From Reticulitermes lucifugus (taxonomy: Eukaryota > Arthropoda > Insecta > Blattodea > Rhinotermitidae): a DNA stretch of 48,995 nt. Shown here piece after piece: positions 20,471-34,164 of this stretch; position 1 is the first letter of the stretch, and each line of letters begins with the position of its first letter. Made by a program: the position numbers and the translations under genes. The notes beneath the pieces were generated by a model that worked only from the letters and a program-made list of their open reading frames with translations, searched no databases and was not told the origin of the DNA. The stretch covers positions 38,393 to 87,387 of the forward strand of contig JAKCWW010000656.1 of assembly GCA_026260175.1 (NCBI GenBank). Reading direction: 5' to 3'.

Positions 20471-22580
20471 GCAGTGTTGAACTGCTTGGTAGTGTCTGCA
20501 TATGGGAGGGGGGAACTTCCAGCATCTCCTATAGGTGAGTGATATGGGCTACTTTTATATGTGACTCATTTATATATGTGGTACACAGATATGATCATTT
20601 ATTACAAAATGATATAAGTGTTACTAAAAACACATATGCATTATTAGACACATCATATGGTTATAAGTTGTCCCATGGTGCAACATGTGTTCTGTAACAT
20701 GTACCTGTTTGTTTCTTCCGTTATTTCAGATAACCTGAAAAAAAAACCTATATTTGAATCACAGAAGCAACATGCTGACCAATGCATTTTGAAAGTCCAC
20801 TACTCACTTAAGGTAGGCAGTAAGACCAGTGAACAATGGCAGAATACCAAGAATGGGACAAGGTCCAGGAAAGTTAGACCTATTTTTAAAGTAGGAACTA
20901 CAGAAAATATCTTGAAAGTTTACATGCCTTGCTGACCTGTCTTAAAACTGGGGCAGCAAGCCATTATACTAATCACTGATTTGAAGCCTTTTTCAGTTAA
21001 TGTCTGAAGGTATTCTGCAGTGTCTGGCTTCTGTTACAGCCATAAGGATCTATGGTTGTGAATGTTATGTAAAGAAACTATCTTCTTCAGGTTGATTCTT
21101 CTAGGAACCATTACTTCACCAACAATGGCATAATGCTTCCAAAACTGTTTGAGCAGTTCATCAGCCCTAGGACCCCAGGACACAGGACAACAATGAGTGG
21201 AAGTGCTACTGAACCTTGCTTTTGGGGAGAATCTCTTTGCCCTCATCTAAGCCACACTCTACACTCTGTTCTGCAGGCTGTTACTTTGCAGTTCCTTGTT
21301 GTCAAAAGTAAATATCCTTGACACAGAGAATGTGTATTATTATGTTGAACAGAGTTGTTGGTAGAAAGACACTTCATTTTAAAAGTGATATTGTTCTGTG
21401 ATGGGATACATGGCTCTCTCTCTCTCTTCTTTTTTTTTCTTTCTTTCTTTCTGAATGTTCCAATATGCAGTCACAAAAATGGCAGGTGAGTAAATAAGTT
21501 TGGTAGTCTTACAATTAATATTTTTCTGGTCTGATATTAATATTTGTTGTATGTGTATGAGACTCATGTTTTACAATAAATATTTCATTTTTGGGATAGT
21601 AATCTCTGATTAACCTTCAGCCAGTGGGTTTAAATACCAAGTGTACCTTGTGCTGGCCAGAGTTTTCCTTGCTTATTGTGGACATTTAAATTTCCACACA
21701 GAGCCCATCATATGGTCACATAGGATGATAAAGGTTAAGGGAATAAGAAGGGAAGCCTATGAAACAGAAGCACAGGAGTACTTTCAAACCAAGGGAAAAA
21801 TAAGCGTAGGTCACAAAAAATAATTGTTAATAACAGGACTGGTGTATAGGTAAGCAGGAAATAAACCAGTTTTAGGCTTTGAAGCATGAAGTTCCAAATC
21901 TAAAATTTACGCTTGTTGAAAAAGAAGCAGTTGACTTTCAAGGTGGGAAAGAAATGCTGTGAATGGTGGTTTTTCAAATAGCACTTCATTTTAAGAAATG
22001 TATGATTTTTAGATTATGATAATGCAAGAATACTGTTGCATGATGGGCCTGCTGTCTGATGGCCATCACTAAATCCTCTTGGGCAGCATAACCTAAAATA
22101 AAGTTTTACAAAACATGAATGTATCTGTACTACAGGGTACAGAAATGTTCAAAAAGTGTTGTTGTAACAGGAGTTATAATATATGACTCTTCTTGCAGAA
22201 AATAATGAACAAGTCAGTAAATCATACATTTTAATAGCAGTGACATGTTGATCCACGATATGTAACAGCACTGTCAAGAAAGTACTGGCACGTTTGGTGA
22301 AATGATTTGTAATGAGAATGGCAGAAATCAGAGAGTTTATTTTATACAGTTATATGAAAGTAATAAATTTTTCAAGCTAAGAATTTACATAAATATACAT
22401 CATTGACTTGAAGTTTGTACAGCATCTTTCATTATATAATTGGCACTAAAGAGACGTCCAGTTTTATATCAGGTGTTGGAATTCATGGAATCCCATAGAT
22501 AGAATTAGTCAATTATTTGCTTATGGGTCCATTTATGATATTATCAGGATGGTACATAAAAATCAAAATATTTTCAGTAA
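20471..22580. other. intergenic, no gene recognised
   Basis: It contains a (CT)n run at about 21413-21430 and short open frames with no known motif. The 92-codon frame at 20657-20935 contains a splice-like interval (20730-20812: acceptor ttatttcag, donor AAG|GTAGGC), but I cannot identify a product. Confidence 0.35.
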
Positions 22581-22882
22581 CGGGGCACGGGGTGGCGCAG
22601 TTGGTTGAGGCACTGCGCTACAAGCCGGAACGTCGTGGGTTCGATATCCGATTGTGTCAGTGGAATTTTTCATTGACAATCGTTTCGCTCGCACTATGGC
22701 CCTGGGGTCGACTCAGCCTCTAACAGAAATGAGTACCAAGAATATTTCCTGGGGGTAAAGGCGGCCGGTGCGTAGGGCTGACAATCTTACCACCTACATG
22801 TGCCGATTGTCTAGAAATCGGGGGGCCTCAACCTACTGGAACCCTAAGGGCCTGCCCAGGCCTGTAACAGGATCGCTTTACC
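22581..22882 (+). mobile_element. tRNA-derived SINE, near full length
   Basis: The head has a good box A, TGGCGCAGTTGG (22593-22604), and box B, GGTTCGATATCC (22638-22649). The body contains TTTCCTGGGGGTAAAGGCGG, a module it shares with the different SINE at 47686-47959. A clean target duplication was not found. Confidence 0.8.
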
Positions 22883-25032
22883 TTGCCACCAAAACAGTTT
22901 GGCTCAGACTGGATGAAATTTAAGATATGTGGCATGGAAGAACTCGCAAAGGTGTATGATTTTGAGTCACATTGGTGTTTATGATAAAGACACAAATTGA
23001 TGTAACTCACTACACACCTAAAAAGGTGTTTTTTATTTTTAATTTCTGATGAAGTTTGTTATTGCTCGTGCAAAGTTGTAAAGCCAAATAGATTTTGAGT
23101 CACATCATCAACATGCGTTTCCAACGCAGTGCTATGCAACGACGTTTGTTCAATGAAAATGTCCAGAGGTCAGAAGCATCAAACTAAATATCTGCACGTA
23201 ACGTACGACGTGTGAGACCGCATGTGTAGATAGATACATTACCGCTATTTATAAAACCCTAACGCACGGTAACCAGTGCACCCATAGGACCCTTATTGTG
23301 GGCTGAGATAGTGACATCCAGGCCATGTTTTCATTCCTGTCACTTTCATGCAGTTGAATATTAACCTGTCAACGGAGTCCATCTCTCAATAAGTAATGTC
23401 GTGAAAATAACGGTAAAACAAACACTTAACGCCGTGCTGATTCAATGATTAACTTCGCACTCATTTGTCTTAATTTGCAGTCCGGATAATTGTAATGTTT
23501 AACGTTGCAACGCTTTCGTCCCTGGAACCATAGATTAACTGCCTGGAACTGACCATCTATCGAAATTTATGAAACCACCCGAGGACGAAGGGAAAAGGCA
23601 ATGACAAAATCATAATGGAAGTAGAATGACATCGTAGCTGTCACGGATCAGAGCTGGTGTCTGTGTCATGTGTGGTTCAGAAGTTTGTGCGTGGGTGTTG
23701 TGTGCTGCACGTGTACCTCTTGAGGGCGAAGGTAATAGCAATAACAGTGAAGGTAGGAACATTTCTGTTATTTCAGAATTTATTTATCATGTAGTACATG
23801 CAATGGAAATTGTAAGGACAAGGGCTCAAAGCAACATTCAATTCACACAGAAGATGGTGCGTGCATTGTACAGCACTTAGGATTCATTATATTTCGTTCG
23901 ATGAGAGCGAACGGAATGAACTGGACGCGAGCACTTTTCGCTCAGGTAGTATAGTCTTAACAATTGGAAAGAGAGACCTTTTAATATCTGTACCCTAATA
24001 TACGAACTTAATACAATACATACACATAAAACCGATTAATCAAACAGCTGCTCCATGTTTAGCTAACGCGTTGTCGCCATCCTTACTACTTTACGCGTGT
24101 TGCGTGTTGCTGTTCGTATATCTATAGTCATTGGCTTTAATATTTCGTGTCCGAGTTATTTAGTGGGCATCAAATATTGAATTGTTATTATTTTAATTGC
24201 TGTTTATTAAACCTAGGGCCAGCACGAGGGTAAATGCCGCCACAGGCAACTAGGTATTCTCTTGTTTCTCGGTTACAAAACGACTTTCTCAAAACTTGTC
24301 AGTATTAATGACACGGAATCCATCACTGGTGGTGTAATTCTTAAAACAGTTTTATTTGTTTTGTTTGTAACTTGGTTAGATTTGCTGCCAGTCAATGGTC
24401 ACGATATGAGCAAGGAACAGCAATAAAAAGCCCTCTCCGAAACTGGAGGATTGTAAAATAATTATAATCGGCACCAGACGGCCCGTTGGTTCGCCCGTGC
24501 TGCCGCACCGCGCATGTGGTTAAAGGAATAATACAGTACGCCCACAAAATATATAAAAATTCCGCTTTTTCCGTGATTGAGAGCAGAGGTGGTTAGGGAA
24601 CTGAAAGGCCGTACGGGATAGTACCATGGTTTTTAGTGTAAATTGTGCGCATGTTATATTAAAAGAACCTTTTATATTGCAGTTTATGCACAAGTAACAC
24701 AATCTTTTGTTGACACGCGAACAGACAACTGAAAGTAAAAAAAAAAAAGTGGATTTTATCTTCTCATTGAGTAAATGGGGAAAACAGTTTCCTCCCATGA
24801 GAACCATATCTGTTCTACTTCGTTTATGCGGTATTGTATGCATGACGGGCTTTACAGCGCCATACCAGCGACGGAGTTTCCAGTATTTGCCAGTCTGAAA
24901 ATGTTTTGAAAGGCTGTACTAATGACAGCTATTCAAAACATTTGTTTATTCTAGCGTAAGGAAATATTTCCGAAACTGATTCACGATATGTGTTAGTTTT
25001 GTTTCATACTTCTTATATTTTTGTTTTATTTA
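22883..25032. other. intergenic, locally CpG-richer, no gene recognised
   Basis: About 23.1-24.2 kb has more CpG than its surroundings. A 70-codon frame at 23668-23880 contains a good donor (GAAG|GTAATA near 23731) but no known motif. It could be a promoter and first exon, but nothing proves it. Confidence 0.25.
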
Positions 25033-25145
25033 TTTTTCCTGGTTTTCCTTAGTCTGTCAAGCTAAGTGCCAGGATAGTACCTCTGTCAGGCCCCGACCGC
25101 TTCCAAATTCTGACCAATTCAGCAGTCTTGCTGCCATTTGACGCA
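25033..25145 (+). mobile_element. 3' fragment of a SINE
   Basis: It reads TTCCTGGTTTTCCTTAGTCT, then AAGTGCCAGGATAGTACCTC and CAGGCCCCGACCGCTTCC. This is the body of the same family as 17985 and 41195, lacking the tRNA head. Confidence 0.55.
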
Positions 25146-25429
25146 TTGTAGCTTGAATTACGAACATCGCTCAATTAAGCGACAAAAGAAGCGCAACAAG
25201 ACAAGACTGGTTTGGGAACCCTTCTTGTTTTAAGTTGACTGTCTAATAAGACCGAACAGACACAACACAACGTGACAGTCGCACCGATTCTTCTCTGCCG
25301 GTGTCGTGCGATTTGTTGTGTGTCTTTGGTGCAGAACCTTGCTTTAAGGTTCCTCATGCACGCCGCTTCCTTTTCTGAACTTTATTAACCAGTGTGTGTG
25401 TCTATTGACATTTAGCAGTCCTTTCCGGT

Positions 25430-25620
25430 GTGGGCGAGATTTTCCGCACCCGTCCAGACCGGTCCTGGGGACCACCCAGTCTCCTGTACAATGGGTACCG
25501 AGTCATTCCCGGGGGTAAAGCGGCCGGGTCGTGGTGTTGACCACCAACCCGCATCCAGCGCCGAAGTTTAAGAAAGAGTAGAGTTATACCTCAGCTTTCC
25601 CTCTGTGCCTTCTTGGAAGG
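25430..25620 (+). mobile_element. head-truncated copy of the 47.7-kb SINE family
   Basis: It matches the reverse strand of 47686-47959 block by block: GAGATTTTCCGCACCCGTCC, then GGGTACCGAGTC, then CCCGGGGGTAAAGCGGCCGG and AAAGAGTAGAGTTATACCTC. The tRNA-like head is missing. Confidence 0.8.
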
Positions 25621-26826
25621 TTACAGGGTGAAATGTTATTTTTTCCCCTAATTCAGAATCGGGCATCATATTACTATTACTAATTGATCGTTTTCTTGAG
25701 ATCCGACATCAAGATGTGAATGACATGGTCTTCCAGACGCAGACGATGTTCAGTGGGTGTTTAAGTAGCGACAGACAATTGACAAGGAGTGGTTTTCCAA
25801 GTTGGTGTGTAGGCGTAAGGTTAACACGGCACAGCTGTAAAAGATGAATTATTCGACGTTAGTTAAAGGTTCCACAGAAATGGACAGTTTTCAGCAAGCT
25901 GTGTCCCGTGTTGGACTTCAACGGAGCGTAACTTGCATTGGGCTACTGAGGAACTAAGTAGCTTGCTCCAGGACTTTTAATAACTTTTAAGGTGGGGGGG
26001 GGGGCGCTGAAATTATAATAACGTGTCCCATTCAGTAGCAAATATAGAACTGTATCAGGTTAATGATTATTGACTTTCAAACTTTTCATGTCTTGGCCGC
26101 AGTTACTACAGAACGTTTGGTTACACCAAAAAAGCTTGCCGTTAAGTTTTGAGGGTGACGGCCGGTTTTCCGAAATTACTGCCCGCCGCAAGGACTACAT
26201 TTCAGCGTCCTAGTACCTAAACACTTACTTTAAGCTACTATGTTACATAGATACTAATATGTTTTGTTTTGTAGGTCTTCTCTTGAGACAGATTTTCTGG
26301 TAACAGGCCTGAGTTTTACGGAAAGTGTGAAAGCCGGTCTGGAGTAAATATTTGTTGCCTATAAACACTGAATGTAAATGATACAATTATTTAAAGGCAA
26401 GTGCAGCTTGTTGTATCGACTCTGAAAAATATCGTGCTTTAAAAGGGGCGACGCCTTTAATGAAATGCACGTATTACATTCAAGATACGCAAAACATTCC
26501 AATTTGTATCAACGTAACAGACATCACATAACATAAATCGGGAAATGGCGTTTGAATAACCGAAACCATCCACTTATAAATATAGTTCTTGAATATAAAA
26601 ATTGGCGGGGGGGGGGGTGATTGCAGAAAAAAAATGGAGTCGTGTTCTATGTTTAAAGACAGGAAAACATTAATCACAAAACCAAAAAATAACGAGTCGT
26701 CACCTTCGTACTTTAAACATAATGTAATTAGGCAAGGCACACAAAATTAGCAGACAGATTTATAATCTTACATTGCCCCAAATCTTTCATGCCAACTGCC
26801 ATGAGGACTGGAAGTTTTTAGGGTGT

Positions 26827-26866
<40 letters not shown>

Positions 26867-28353
26867 AGTCTGGTTTTATGAAGCCCTTTGGTATCGGAAG
26901 AAATTCTGAAGTTTGGAGGTCCAAATTTTTCCTTCCTCCGAATCGTTGGGGACCTCATCAAATAATATGCGGCCTTTGAGTCCAAATGGTTCTGCCCTTT
27001 ATGTTCATATTATTTGTAGTCTACATGAATGCGGCAGGAAGTGTATATAGGTGAGCGTAGCTGCTAAATCCCCTCAACGGCTGCTGTTTGGACGAAACCC
27101 AAGTGCAATCACATGTTTGTCGTGACGTTTTGAAAACAAGAACCTGTGAATATTTCACACGATGTCGATGCAAACTTAGCCACTCCATCTACCCCTTGTA
27201 TGATTGTACCATTAAGAAGACAAAAGTCCAGATTATGTGATGTCTGACTCCGAGATAGCTTACTTTAAGGGAGAAGTGGCGCTGTGCCACGACACTCTTC
27301 TTTTTATGCGTTCCTCGACTTTTGACTTGAGGAGTTCAGAGTAGAACTCATAAAGCCTGCTTTCCCATTGCAAAGATTTCTGGTTCAGATTGTATTTTAT
27401 TATATCTTTGCAAAGAGCCTATGAATTGCAGATTACGCCTAAGCCAAGTTTGTTGGATATGATCTCAAGGTTTCTCACTGTCACCAAGTTTGTAATTGTT
27501 GCTTTGTAAATAGTGTTTTATACTTCCTGTATTGTTATGTCTATGATCTATCTCTTTACCAAACCTCACTTGTCTAGCTGCATTGATTCATTAATTGGGG
27601 TTACGTTGTGTGTATGTGTACATTGCATTATCTTTGAGTTGTTACATATACATGGTATTGTTGTCTTTTGCCGCTGTGTCTGTCTTGTGTTCGTCGCGTG
27701 TCCACTGTTCCGGATCGTATTACTTGCTGCGTGTTGAAAGTTATCCTCTACGGAAGACAATCTTTTGTGCTGTGATGTTTGTTGGATTGATGCTGCGAAG
27801 GCATTACGTTTCTAGCTTGCGTTGTCTTGTCAACTATGGTAATCTTGGGTGCTTCGACCCCCACCCCCAATCTTTTTTTGTAAACGCAAGTAACATATAG
27901 TTTAAGAACAGGAGAGGGCAGCAGGAACTGCAGGCGCGGTATCTACCCTGCGTATCCATCAAAGTCCGCAGAAAGAAAGGAGCACTTTAGTAATACGAAT
28001 CGTCTGAAGCATCTCCACTAGCACTGGTTACATTTCGGGAACTGTTGTCCCTGTTCTTTTAGGTGACTTTGAATAAGCTCACCGTAAGTGGGATGTGGAT
28101 ATGAAATACTGAGACAGTCACATAGCAGGTTAGTTATTTGCATTACATTCGTGATTGTACATTGTTCGGATCTGCGTGTCAGCTTTCCCCCAACTGGTTT
28201 TTATTTCGCGTTTTTCACTTCTGTATAACCCCCATTGTATTATTTTATGAAAAAGAGATCACCACCAACAATATTCGCATTATTTGCTCCAATTTGTTTT
28301 TACTTTCATGGAGGTTATCGACTACTGGATGAAACTGACTGTTAAATGACTTG
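25621..28353. other. intergenic, no gene recognised
   Basis: It holds G runs (about 25994-26003 and 26607-26618), a (TA)n run and short frames without motifs. Confidence 0.4.
26831..26863. repeat. (TA)n microsatellite
   Basis: About 16 alternating ta units. Confidence 0.95.
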
Positions 28354-28702
28354 CAGTGCTGTGGTTCTTAACCTGTTTCACCCAGCACCTCCTTTCAGAG
28401 TTAAAAAATACCCACTATCCTTTTCTTGGTCACCTTTGTCGTAAGGTTTTAAGAGCTACAAGCACTGTTCATAGGATAGTCAGTGTATATTTAAAAGAGT
28501 TCTGTGCCATTTCATAGCGACTACCCGCAAGCAGAACACAGATCACCGTGAAAACGCGTAATGTACGAACATCCAATTATTACATGAAGGATATTATTTA
28601 GTAATTTAAAAGCGATTTCAGCCTGAAATGCTTCACGTCGTCCTCACCTGTAATCTTTATGCCCCTCACCCTGTGACCCATCTCTCAGGTCAAGAACCAG
28701 TG
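28354..28702. mobile_element. probable hAT-type MITE
   Basis: Left end CAGTG-ctgt-GGTTCTTAACCTG and, in reverse, right end CACTGGTTCTTGACCTGAG resemble the CAGTGGTTCTTAACC termini of hAT elements. The flanking 8-mers do not match, so the ends or the class may be wrong. The total is 349 bp with no transposase remnant. Confidence 0.5.
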
Positions 28703-30036
28703 GTTTTTAGAGTTTCTGCGTTAGACCTCTCGAATTACCTTGTTACAGACATGTCGAGCTGTCATCCAGCGACCACACGAAGAACCCCCAAAGATGTTCC
28801 GCCTGTGGCGCCTGTAGAACGACAGGGCAGTCACATAGCAACATCATGTGAATGGAATTTTGCGTGCTGTTTACGTGCAGATTGGGAATTTAGCTCGCGT
28901 GCACATTGGATTTACACTAGAAGTATGGTAGAGGTGCTTGTGAGACAGCTGTTTAACTAAATAAAAGATAACTCCTGCTGTAGATTTTTCCTTGGAAGGC
29001 TAGCAGCTGCTTAGCTGACTAAAAATTTCCTGTTTTCACGGACGTCAAGATTTGTTACACATTTCACAAAAACTTGTCGTTTTGGTGTTCCTAAAACACC
29101 CAAGTAGTTTTCTCCTTAAGGTTCCTTGACTAAAATTTTATATGCACTTCTCCCCCATGTGTGCCACATTCCTGTCCCCGTTTCATCCTCCTCGGCTTGT
29201 TCACAATGATTTTTGTTGAAGAAAACAAACTGTGACGCTTGTCATTATATTAAGTTCTTGTTCCGTCTTACATCCTGTTCGTTACGTCCGTATTGGTGCT
29301 GCCTTTGGGAAAAAACGTGTAAATTGAACAATGTATGCGCTTACGAACGTACACATAACTTAGTTTGAATAAAGTTAGAAGGGAAGAAATGTGTTTGCCG
29401 TCTGTAGGGGCGGGGACTCCTCGGGTACGGTGCTTATATTTCAAACAAAATGATGTAGTTTCCGCTGTATACGAGGGTTTTATAAAAAGAATGGCTTGAA
29501 CCCAGTTCGTAGTTCTGGGCATTACAGAAAAGCGGAAATGTCGTGGATTTAGGTGGTAATTTAGAAGCGTTTTGTAGTGCAGTTGAATCTGTTTTAAGCA
29601 TCGCGAATTTTATCCCTCAACGTATATCAACTGTGTATTACAGCTAGGCCTGTATTCATATACTAGATGCACTCTCTCTGACGTTATTTATAATTTACTG
29701 AAAATTGTACTAAAATGAAGACGCGCAGGAAATAAGCCAGTTGTGGATGCCACTACAGTTAAAAGTTATAACGAAATTTTAAAAAATATTTATGACATAT
29801 TTATCTGAAGTAAAAGATACTTAGATTATGGCAGGGCTAGCCGTTTGACGTGTCACATCTGACGCTTCATGGGATTGGTGGAGTAATTAATACGGTTGGA
29901 GGATCTGAATGCTCAGTTATTTGTTCTGTTTCTTTAGGTACTGGTGGAGACATACAGATAATGTGAGTGGCATAGTGATTGTAGCTTAGGCCTTCCTTGC
30001 AGTTCTTCACCTCAAAGTTAATAAATTTGTGATCGA
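28703..30036. other. intergenic, no gene recognised
   Basis: Only short open frames without motifs on both strands. Confidence 0.4.
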
Positions 30037-30061
30037 TATTATTATTATTATTATTATTATT
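30037..30061. repeat. (ATT)n microsatellite
   Basis: Directly abuts the 5' end of the truncated RTE copy. Confidence 0.9.
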
Positions 30062-30348
30062 ACGAGAGGTGTATACAGGATTTTGGTGGGGAGACCTGAG
30101 GGAAGGAGACCACTTGGAAGACCCAAGCGTAGATGNNNNNNNNNNNNNNNNNNNNNNNNNNNNNNNNNNNNNNNNNNNNNNNNNNNNNNNNNNNNNNNNN
30201 NNNNNNNNNNNNNNNNNNNNNNNNNNNNNNNNNNNNNNNNNNNNNNNNNNNNNNNNNNNNNNNNNNNNNNNNNNNNNNNNNNNNNNNNNNNNNGACCTGC
30301 TAGCTTCTCAAGAAGGACTCTGCTCCATGGAGTTAGTTAGTTAGTTAG
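30062..30348 (+). mobile_element. RTE LINE 3'-end fragment interrupted by an assembly gap
   Basis: It translates as GVYRILVGRPEGRRPLGRPK up to the gap and resumes with the 3'-terminal ..gctccatggagttag.., matching the copy at 3863-5005. It ends in a (TTAG)n tail at about 30329-30353. It is heavily 5'-truncated. Confidence 0.85.
30136..30293. other. assembly gap (158 N)
   Basis: Run of N inside the RTE fragment. The matching segment of the copy at 3.9-5.0 kb is about 152 nt. Confidence 0.99.
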
Positions 30349-30353
30349 TTAGT

Positions 30354-32147
30354 TTATTAGTATTATTACGCTTTAACTTACGAAGACGCCACGCTGTATA
30401 CTTGAATTTATAACAGTAGCATCACTTAAGCACCTTCTTAATGCATTAGTAAATGCATTATGACTTCGTCGGAGAATGGCAAAAAAGCGACACGAAGGGT
30501 TCACAAACTCATATTTACGAGGTTATTTAATATCAGATTTCCTAAATTTTTCAAATTATTTTTACTACTGATTCTGACTTTTGGTGCCAAACTTTTTTCT
30601 TATTGGCTCGCGATAATACCTACGTATGTATATTCGTACAATACGTAGAAAGGGATGTAACATTTTCTACTTTTCCACATAGCTCCTGGTTTCTAGAATC
30701 ATTACAAAATGAATGTATATGTATTCTTCCGAGATGTTCACCCTCAGTACATTCTTCCTTTCATCTTATTCTTAGATAACTGTATGACATACCCTGTTTC
30801 TTTATATCTGCCTTGTTAGAAAGTCGTCGAATTGTTGCCAGACAGCCAAATTCCAAACGAAAGTTTAGTATGTTGCGGGCACAGAAAGTAATAAATGTAC
30901 AAGCTAAATTTTGATTAACAGCTACTCAATAATGTAAATTCCGATACAAGACACAATTTATGGAACTGAATTAAAGGCGCATGGATATAATGCTACGGTT
31001 TGAATTTTAAGTACACCTGAAACTTTTATACCAGTTAGACGGTATATAAAATGTAAATTCACATTAAAAATTAATTTGCAGAGTTTTTTGTTACTCGTAG
31101 TGTTAAGGTGGATTAATTTACGTTCCCGTCGACCTGACACACAACGCACATATTTTTACATCCTATTAGTTGAAATTAAGTTTGGCACTATGTAGGCGTA
31201 TATAACTCACGGTCACGTAATGCTGCTTTCGATATGTGGCGCCATCAGAATTACTTATTTGTTTTTGAAACACTTGGTGCCTTGTGCTGTCGTACGTATC
31301 ACTTAAACATGGCATTAGTGAAAGCATAGATGCAGCAGGGCTTGTTGTGGAAAATTCGCATGGTTATGTACTGACAAAGACTGGAAAATAATGATGTAGA
31401 TTCGTAGGAAAACAATAGGTGATTGTAGGGAGTCGCTACATGAGTTGAACAATACATTGAATAAATGAGGAAGAGAGTACAAACAGAAGAAAACTATTTA
31501 GAATTGGAGAGAAACGTAGAAGGGAGAAGCATTACCTGTTTAAATTGAGGTGTTCCTTTTCTCTTTCTGTCACATACGTCATAATTTTTCAAATCACGAA
31601 GAATTGCTTTAACTAAAATCGAAATTTGTGTACGATGCAAAGAGGTGCAGCCTCTGTTGCTTTAACCGCAGTATGTACTTCGTTTTTGCTTACCCATATT
31701 TGGATGTTAGGTACCACTTCTCTAACTCTTGTCGTCTTGATGAAGCGTGCAAAAATGATTCACCTTCAAATATGGTTCTTGAGGTCCTGAAGAAACGATA
31801 AACATTTCACTCTCAAATAAGAAGAGAAATAAATAATGGCTTCATCTCTTCTTAGGAGCACAGCTTAATCTGACAGAGATCGATGGTATTCAAATTAGCT
31901 CGGGTCCATCGATGGAAGAATTTATTATGTGTTGCGATAGGAATTATACGACCTACTACTGGATGAAGTATCTCTTTAGGCAAGTGCCTCTTGAATGGAC
32001 TGCAGCGTAGTAATCGGTTCCACGGTAGTTTGGTTAATTTCAGCATTTCCGCAGACAATTACTCAACATATCGTCATTTAAATAAACCAGGACGGGGTAT
32101 GGCTGAATAGTTAATGACTGTTATTAAATTTAAACATAAAGAATATT
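30354..32147. other. intergenic, no gene recognised
   Basis: AT-rich with only short frames; no element that I can name. Confidence 0.4.
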
Positions 32148-32270
32148 GTCATTTCTTCTGGGATGTGACGCCACATCACTGGCTGTTTGGTTGCCGACGT
32201 TTCAAGACAACGCAGCGGTGTCTTCGTCAACGGGCCGAAACGTTCAAGAAGAACTGAAACCTGAAGTAGG
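32148..32270. repeat. dispersed repeat copy with GAAACGTCGGCAAC motif
   Basis: On the - strand it reads TTGACGAAGACACC..TGTCTTGAAACGTCGG. The 6-bp inverted repeat AAGACA/TGTCTT encloses a short loop. It resembles the repeats at 1985 and 39590 in architecture. Confidence 0.55.
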
Positions 32271-33372
32271 TGGAAAATGATTTCTTTAAATATTATGCTG
32301 TTTATCTGAAATAACTGTGTTGCATACACAATATGCAAACGTTACATATATTTGATATGTAGACAGTAGCCTGCTTTTGCAATAATTATTAGCGTTTGTA
32401 GTATTGCTGAACAATTATGTCACCTGTCGTTTGTGATGGTCAAGGGGTTTTTATGTGGGTAATCAACATAAGTCTAGAATTTATTTGATCTCTCTTTTAC
32501 TTGCACCTAAGTAAGTCAGTCATGCATAATACCAGGTTTTTGGAATCAAAAGTCGGGGCCATGGTATAATAAGACAGTTTCGAGGCGTAGCCTATTTGCT
32601 CAGCACACTACCAAGAAACTTTCCACAAAGGGGAGAGCGGAGAGAAGGGTTCGATCGACTGCCGAAAGTAGCATTCACGTGACTTATGGAATTAATGGAG
32701 CGAAAGATAAAATATCCATAGAAATGAAAAATCGCTGTTCCATATGGAATTTTGAGTCAATTTATCTGTTCGGTTCACAGCCAAACGCATACGCCAGAAG
32801 AGATTTCGTCCTGAGGCCGGAAGCTCATGTGGCCCTGAACCACTCGCTGAAAATCGGATTTTGTGGGAATCTGGATACGAAGTATTTTGTGTAGTCTTCA
32901 CAAACACTGATGTGTTTTAAGCATTGCGACTTTGAATTCTGTAGGTAAAAAACTTCGAGTTTGACAGCCGATATTCTAACTGGCTATTGTCGTTGAAGTA
33001 GTAACTTCACACATCTCTCTGTCGTCTATACGCCTTCCAGTTTTTCAATTTTAATTATCCTCATTCGTGTTCTGCTGCTTACCTCCCTTATTATCTCCCT
33101 AAAAAAGAAAAAAAGTTTAAGGGATTACCATGCTCTGTCTGTGTGTGTGTGTGTGTGTTTGTCATTTAAAATTCTGAAACATTTGGCCGATTCTCATTAA
33201 ACTTTATATGAACGTTGTAACATTCGAAGACACCCCAACGCCATGCTTTTAATTTCCCACACAGAGTAAGAACGACATGATGGAAGCGCGAACTTGTGAG
33301 GTGGTAGGGATAATATCCACACTTACCTTTTAAAATGAGTGTTGTTGTGTAGTAAAATATCAATATTGGAGT
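32271..33372. other. intergenic, no gene recognised
   Basis: It includes a (TG)n run at 33140-33158. Overlapping 71-codon frames on both strands at 32679-32907 show no motif. Confidence 0.4.
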
Positions 33373-33545
33373 TAGTGGTACGCTTCACGCCCCGGCCGTT
33401 TCACCCACCCCCGGGGCAAGAACCCCGGTACCCATTGAATAGGAGGCTGATGGGCCTCAGAGCCGGTCTGGACGTTTTGGAGAAGAAATAACCTCTTGTT
33501 CCTTCTGGGAATCGAACCTGGGATTATGAGTTCTGCATGGAACGT
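33373..33545 (-). mobile_element. partial SINE, same family as 47.7 kb
   Basis: On the - strand it has a box-B-like CCAGGTTCGATTCCC (33521-33507), a degraded centre and the shared CCCGGGG..GGCCGGGGCG module. The 3' half is lost. Confidence 0.7.
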
Positions 33546-34164
33546 CTTGTGGATAGTCTTGAAGCATGCCTCCTCTGTTCTGGTGTCCGAAGATACGAAT
33601 GAATTTTGTATAACAGGTCTCTGAATACCTACCTTTTTCTTTTACCTGAAAACAGACACATTTTCCGAAAGGTCATATATATCTTACATTTTTGGGTGAT
33701 GACACCTTGTTTTGGTAGAATGGTTTTCCGATGTTTCGGGGAATGTGTTTCCACTTAAAGGCGAATCCAGCATCCAATTTCGTGCAATCCTTTCTGTACA
33801 ATTATTTATTCATTGTACTCGATTTCAATGTAGTGCTTCACTCGCTCCCTTCTGCCTTTTACACCTTCCAGTCCATGCTTCCAGGTTAGTATCACGGAAT
33901 GTTACAAGCCTGTGACGTCACAGTGATAAACTAAAGCTTTCCTTCGAAACCAAAAGAATGTCCACTGCTGTAACAGATGCAAGTTGGCAAAGACCCAAAT
34001 GAACGTAAAGTACAGGCCTACGGTCACAGTCGGCCTACATACAGAGATGATGACGTCGACAGGAGAAACGGAGGCATGGAGGTAGTTAACAGGACACACC
34101 GAAATATCGACCTCTGTGTACAGATTACAGTGGCAACTCTTATATGTAGGGTTATTGTATTTAA

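Noticed and set aside
20657-20935. 92-codon frame with splice-like interval as a host exon
   Set aside because: No recognisable motif, Lys/Gln-rich composition, and no neighbouring exon to join.
22593-22649. tRNA gene suggested by good A and B boxes
   Set aside because: The sequence continues as a SINE body and does not close into a tRNA cloverleaf; the same applies at 16062, 35142, 42518 and 47893.
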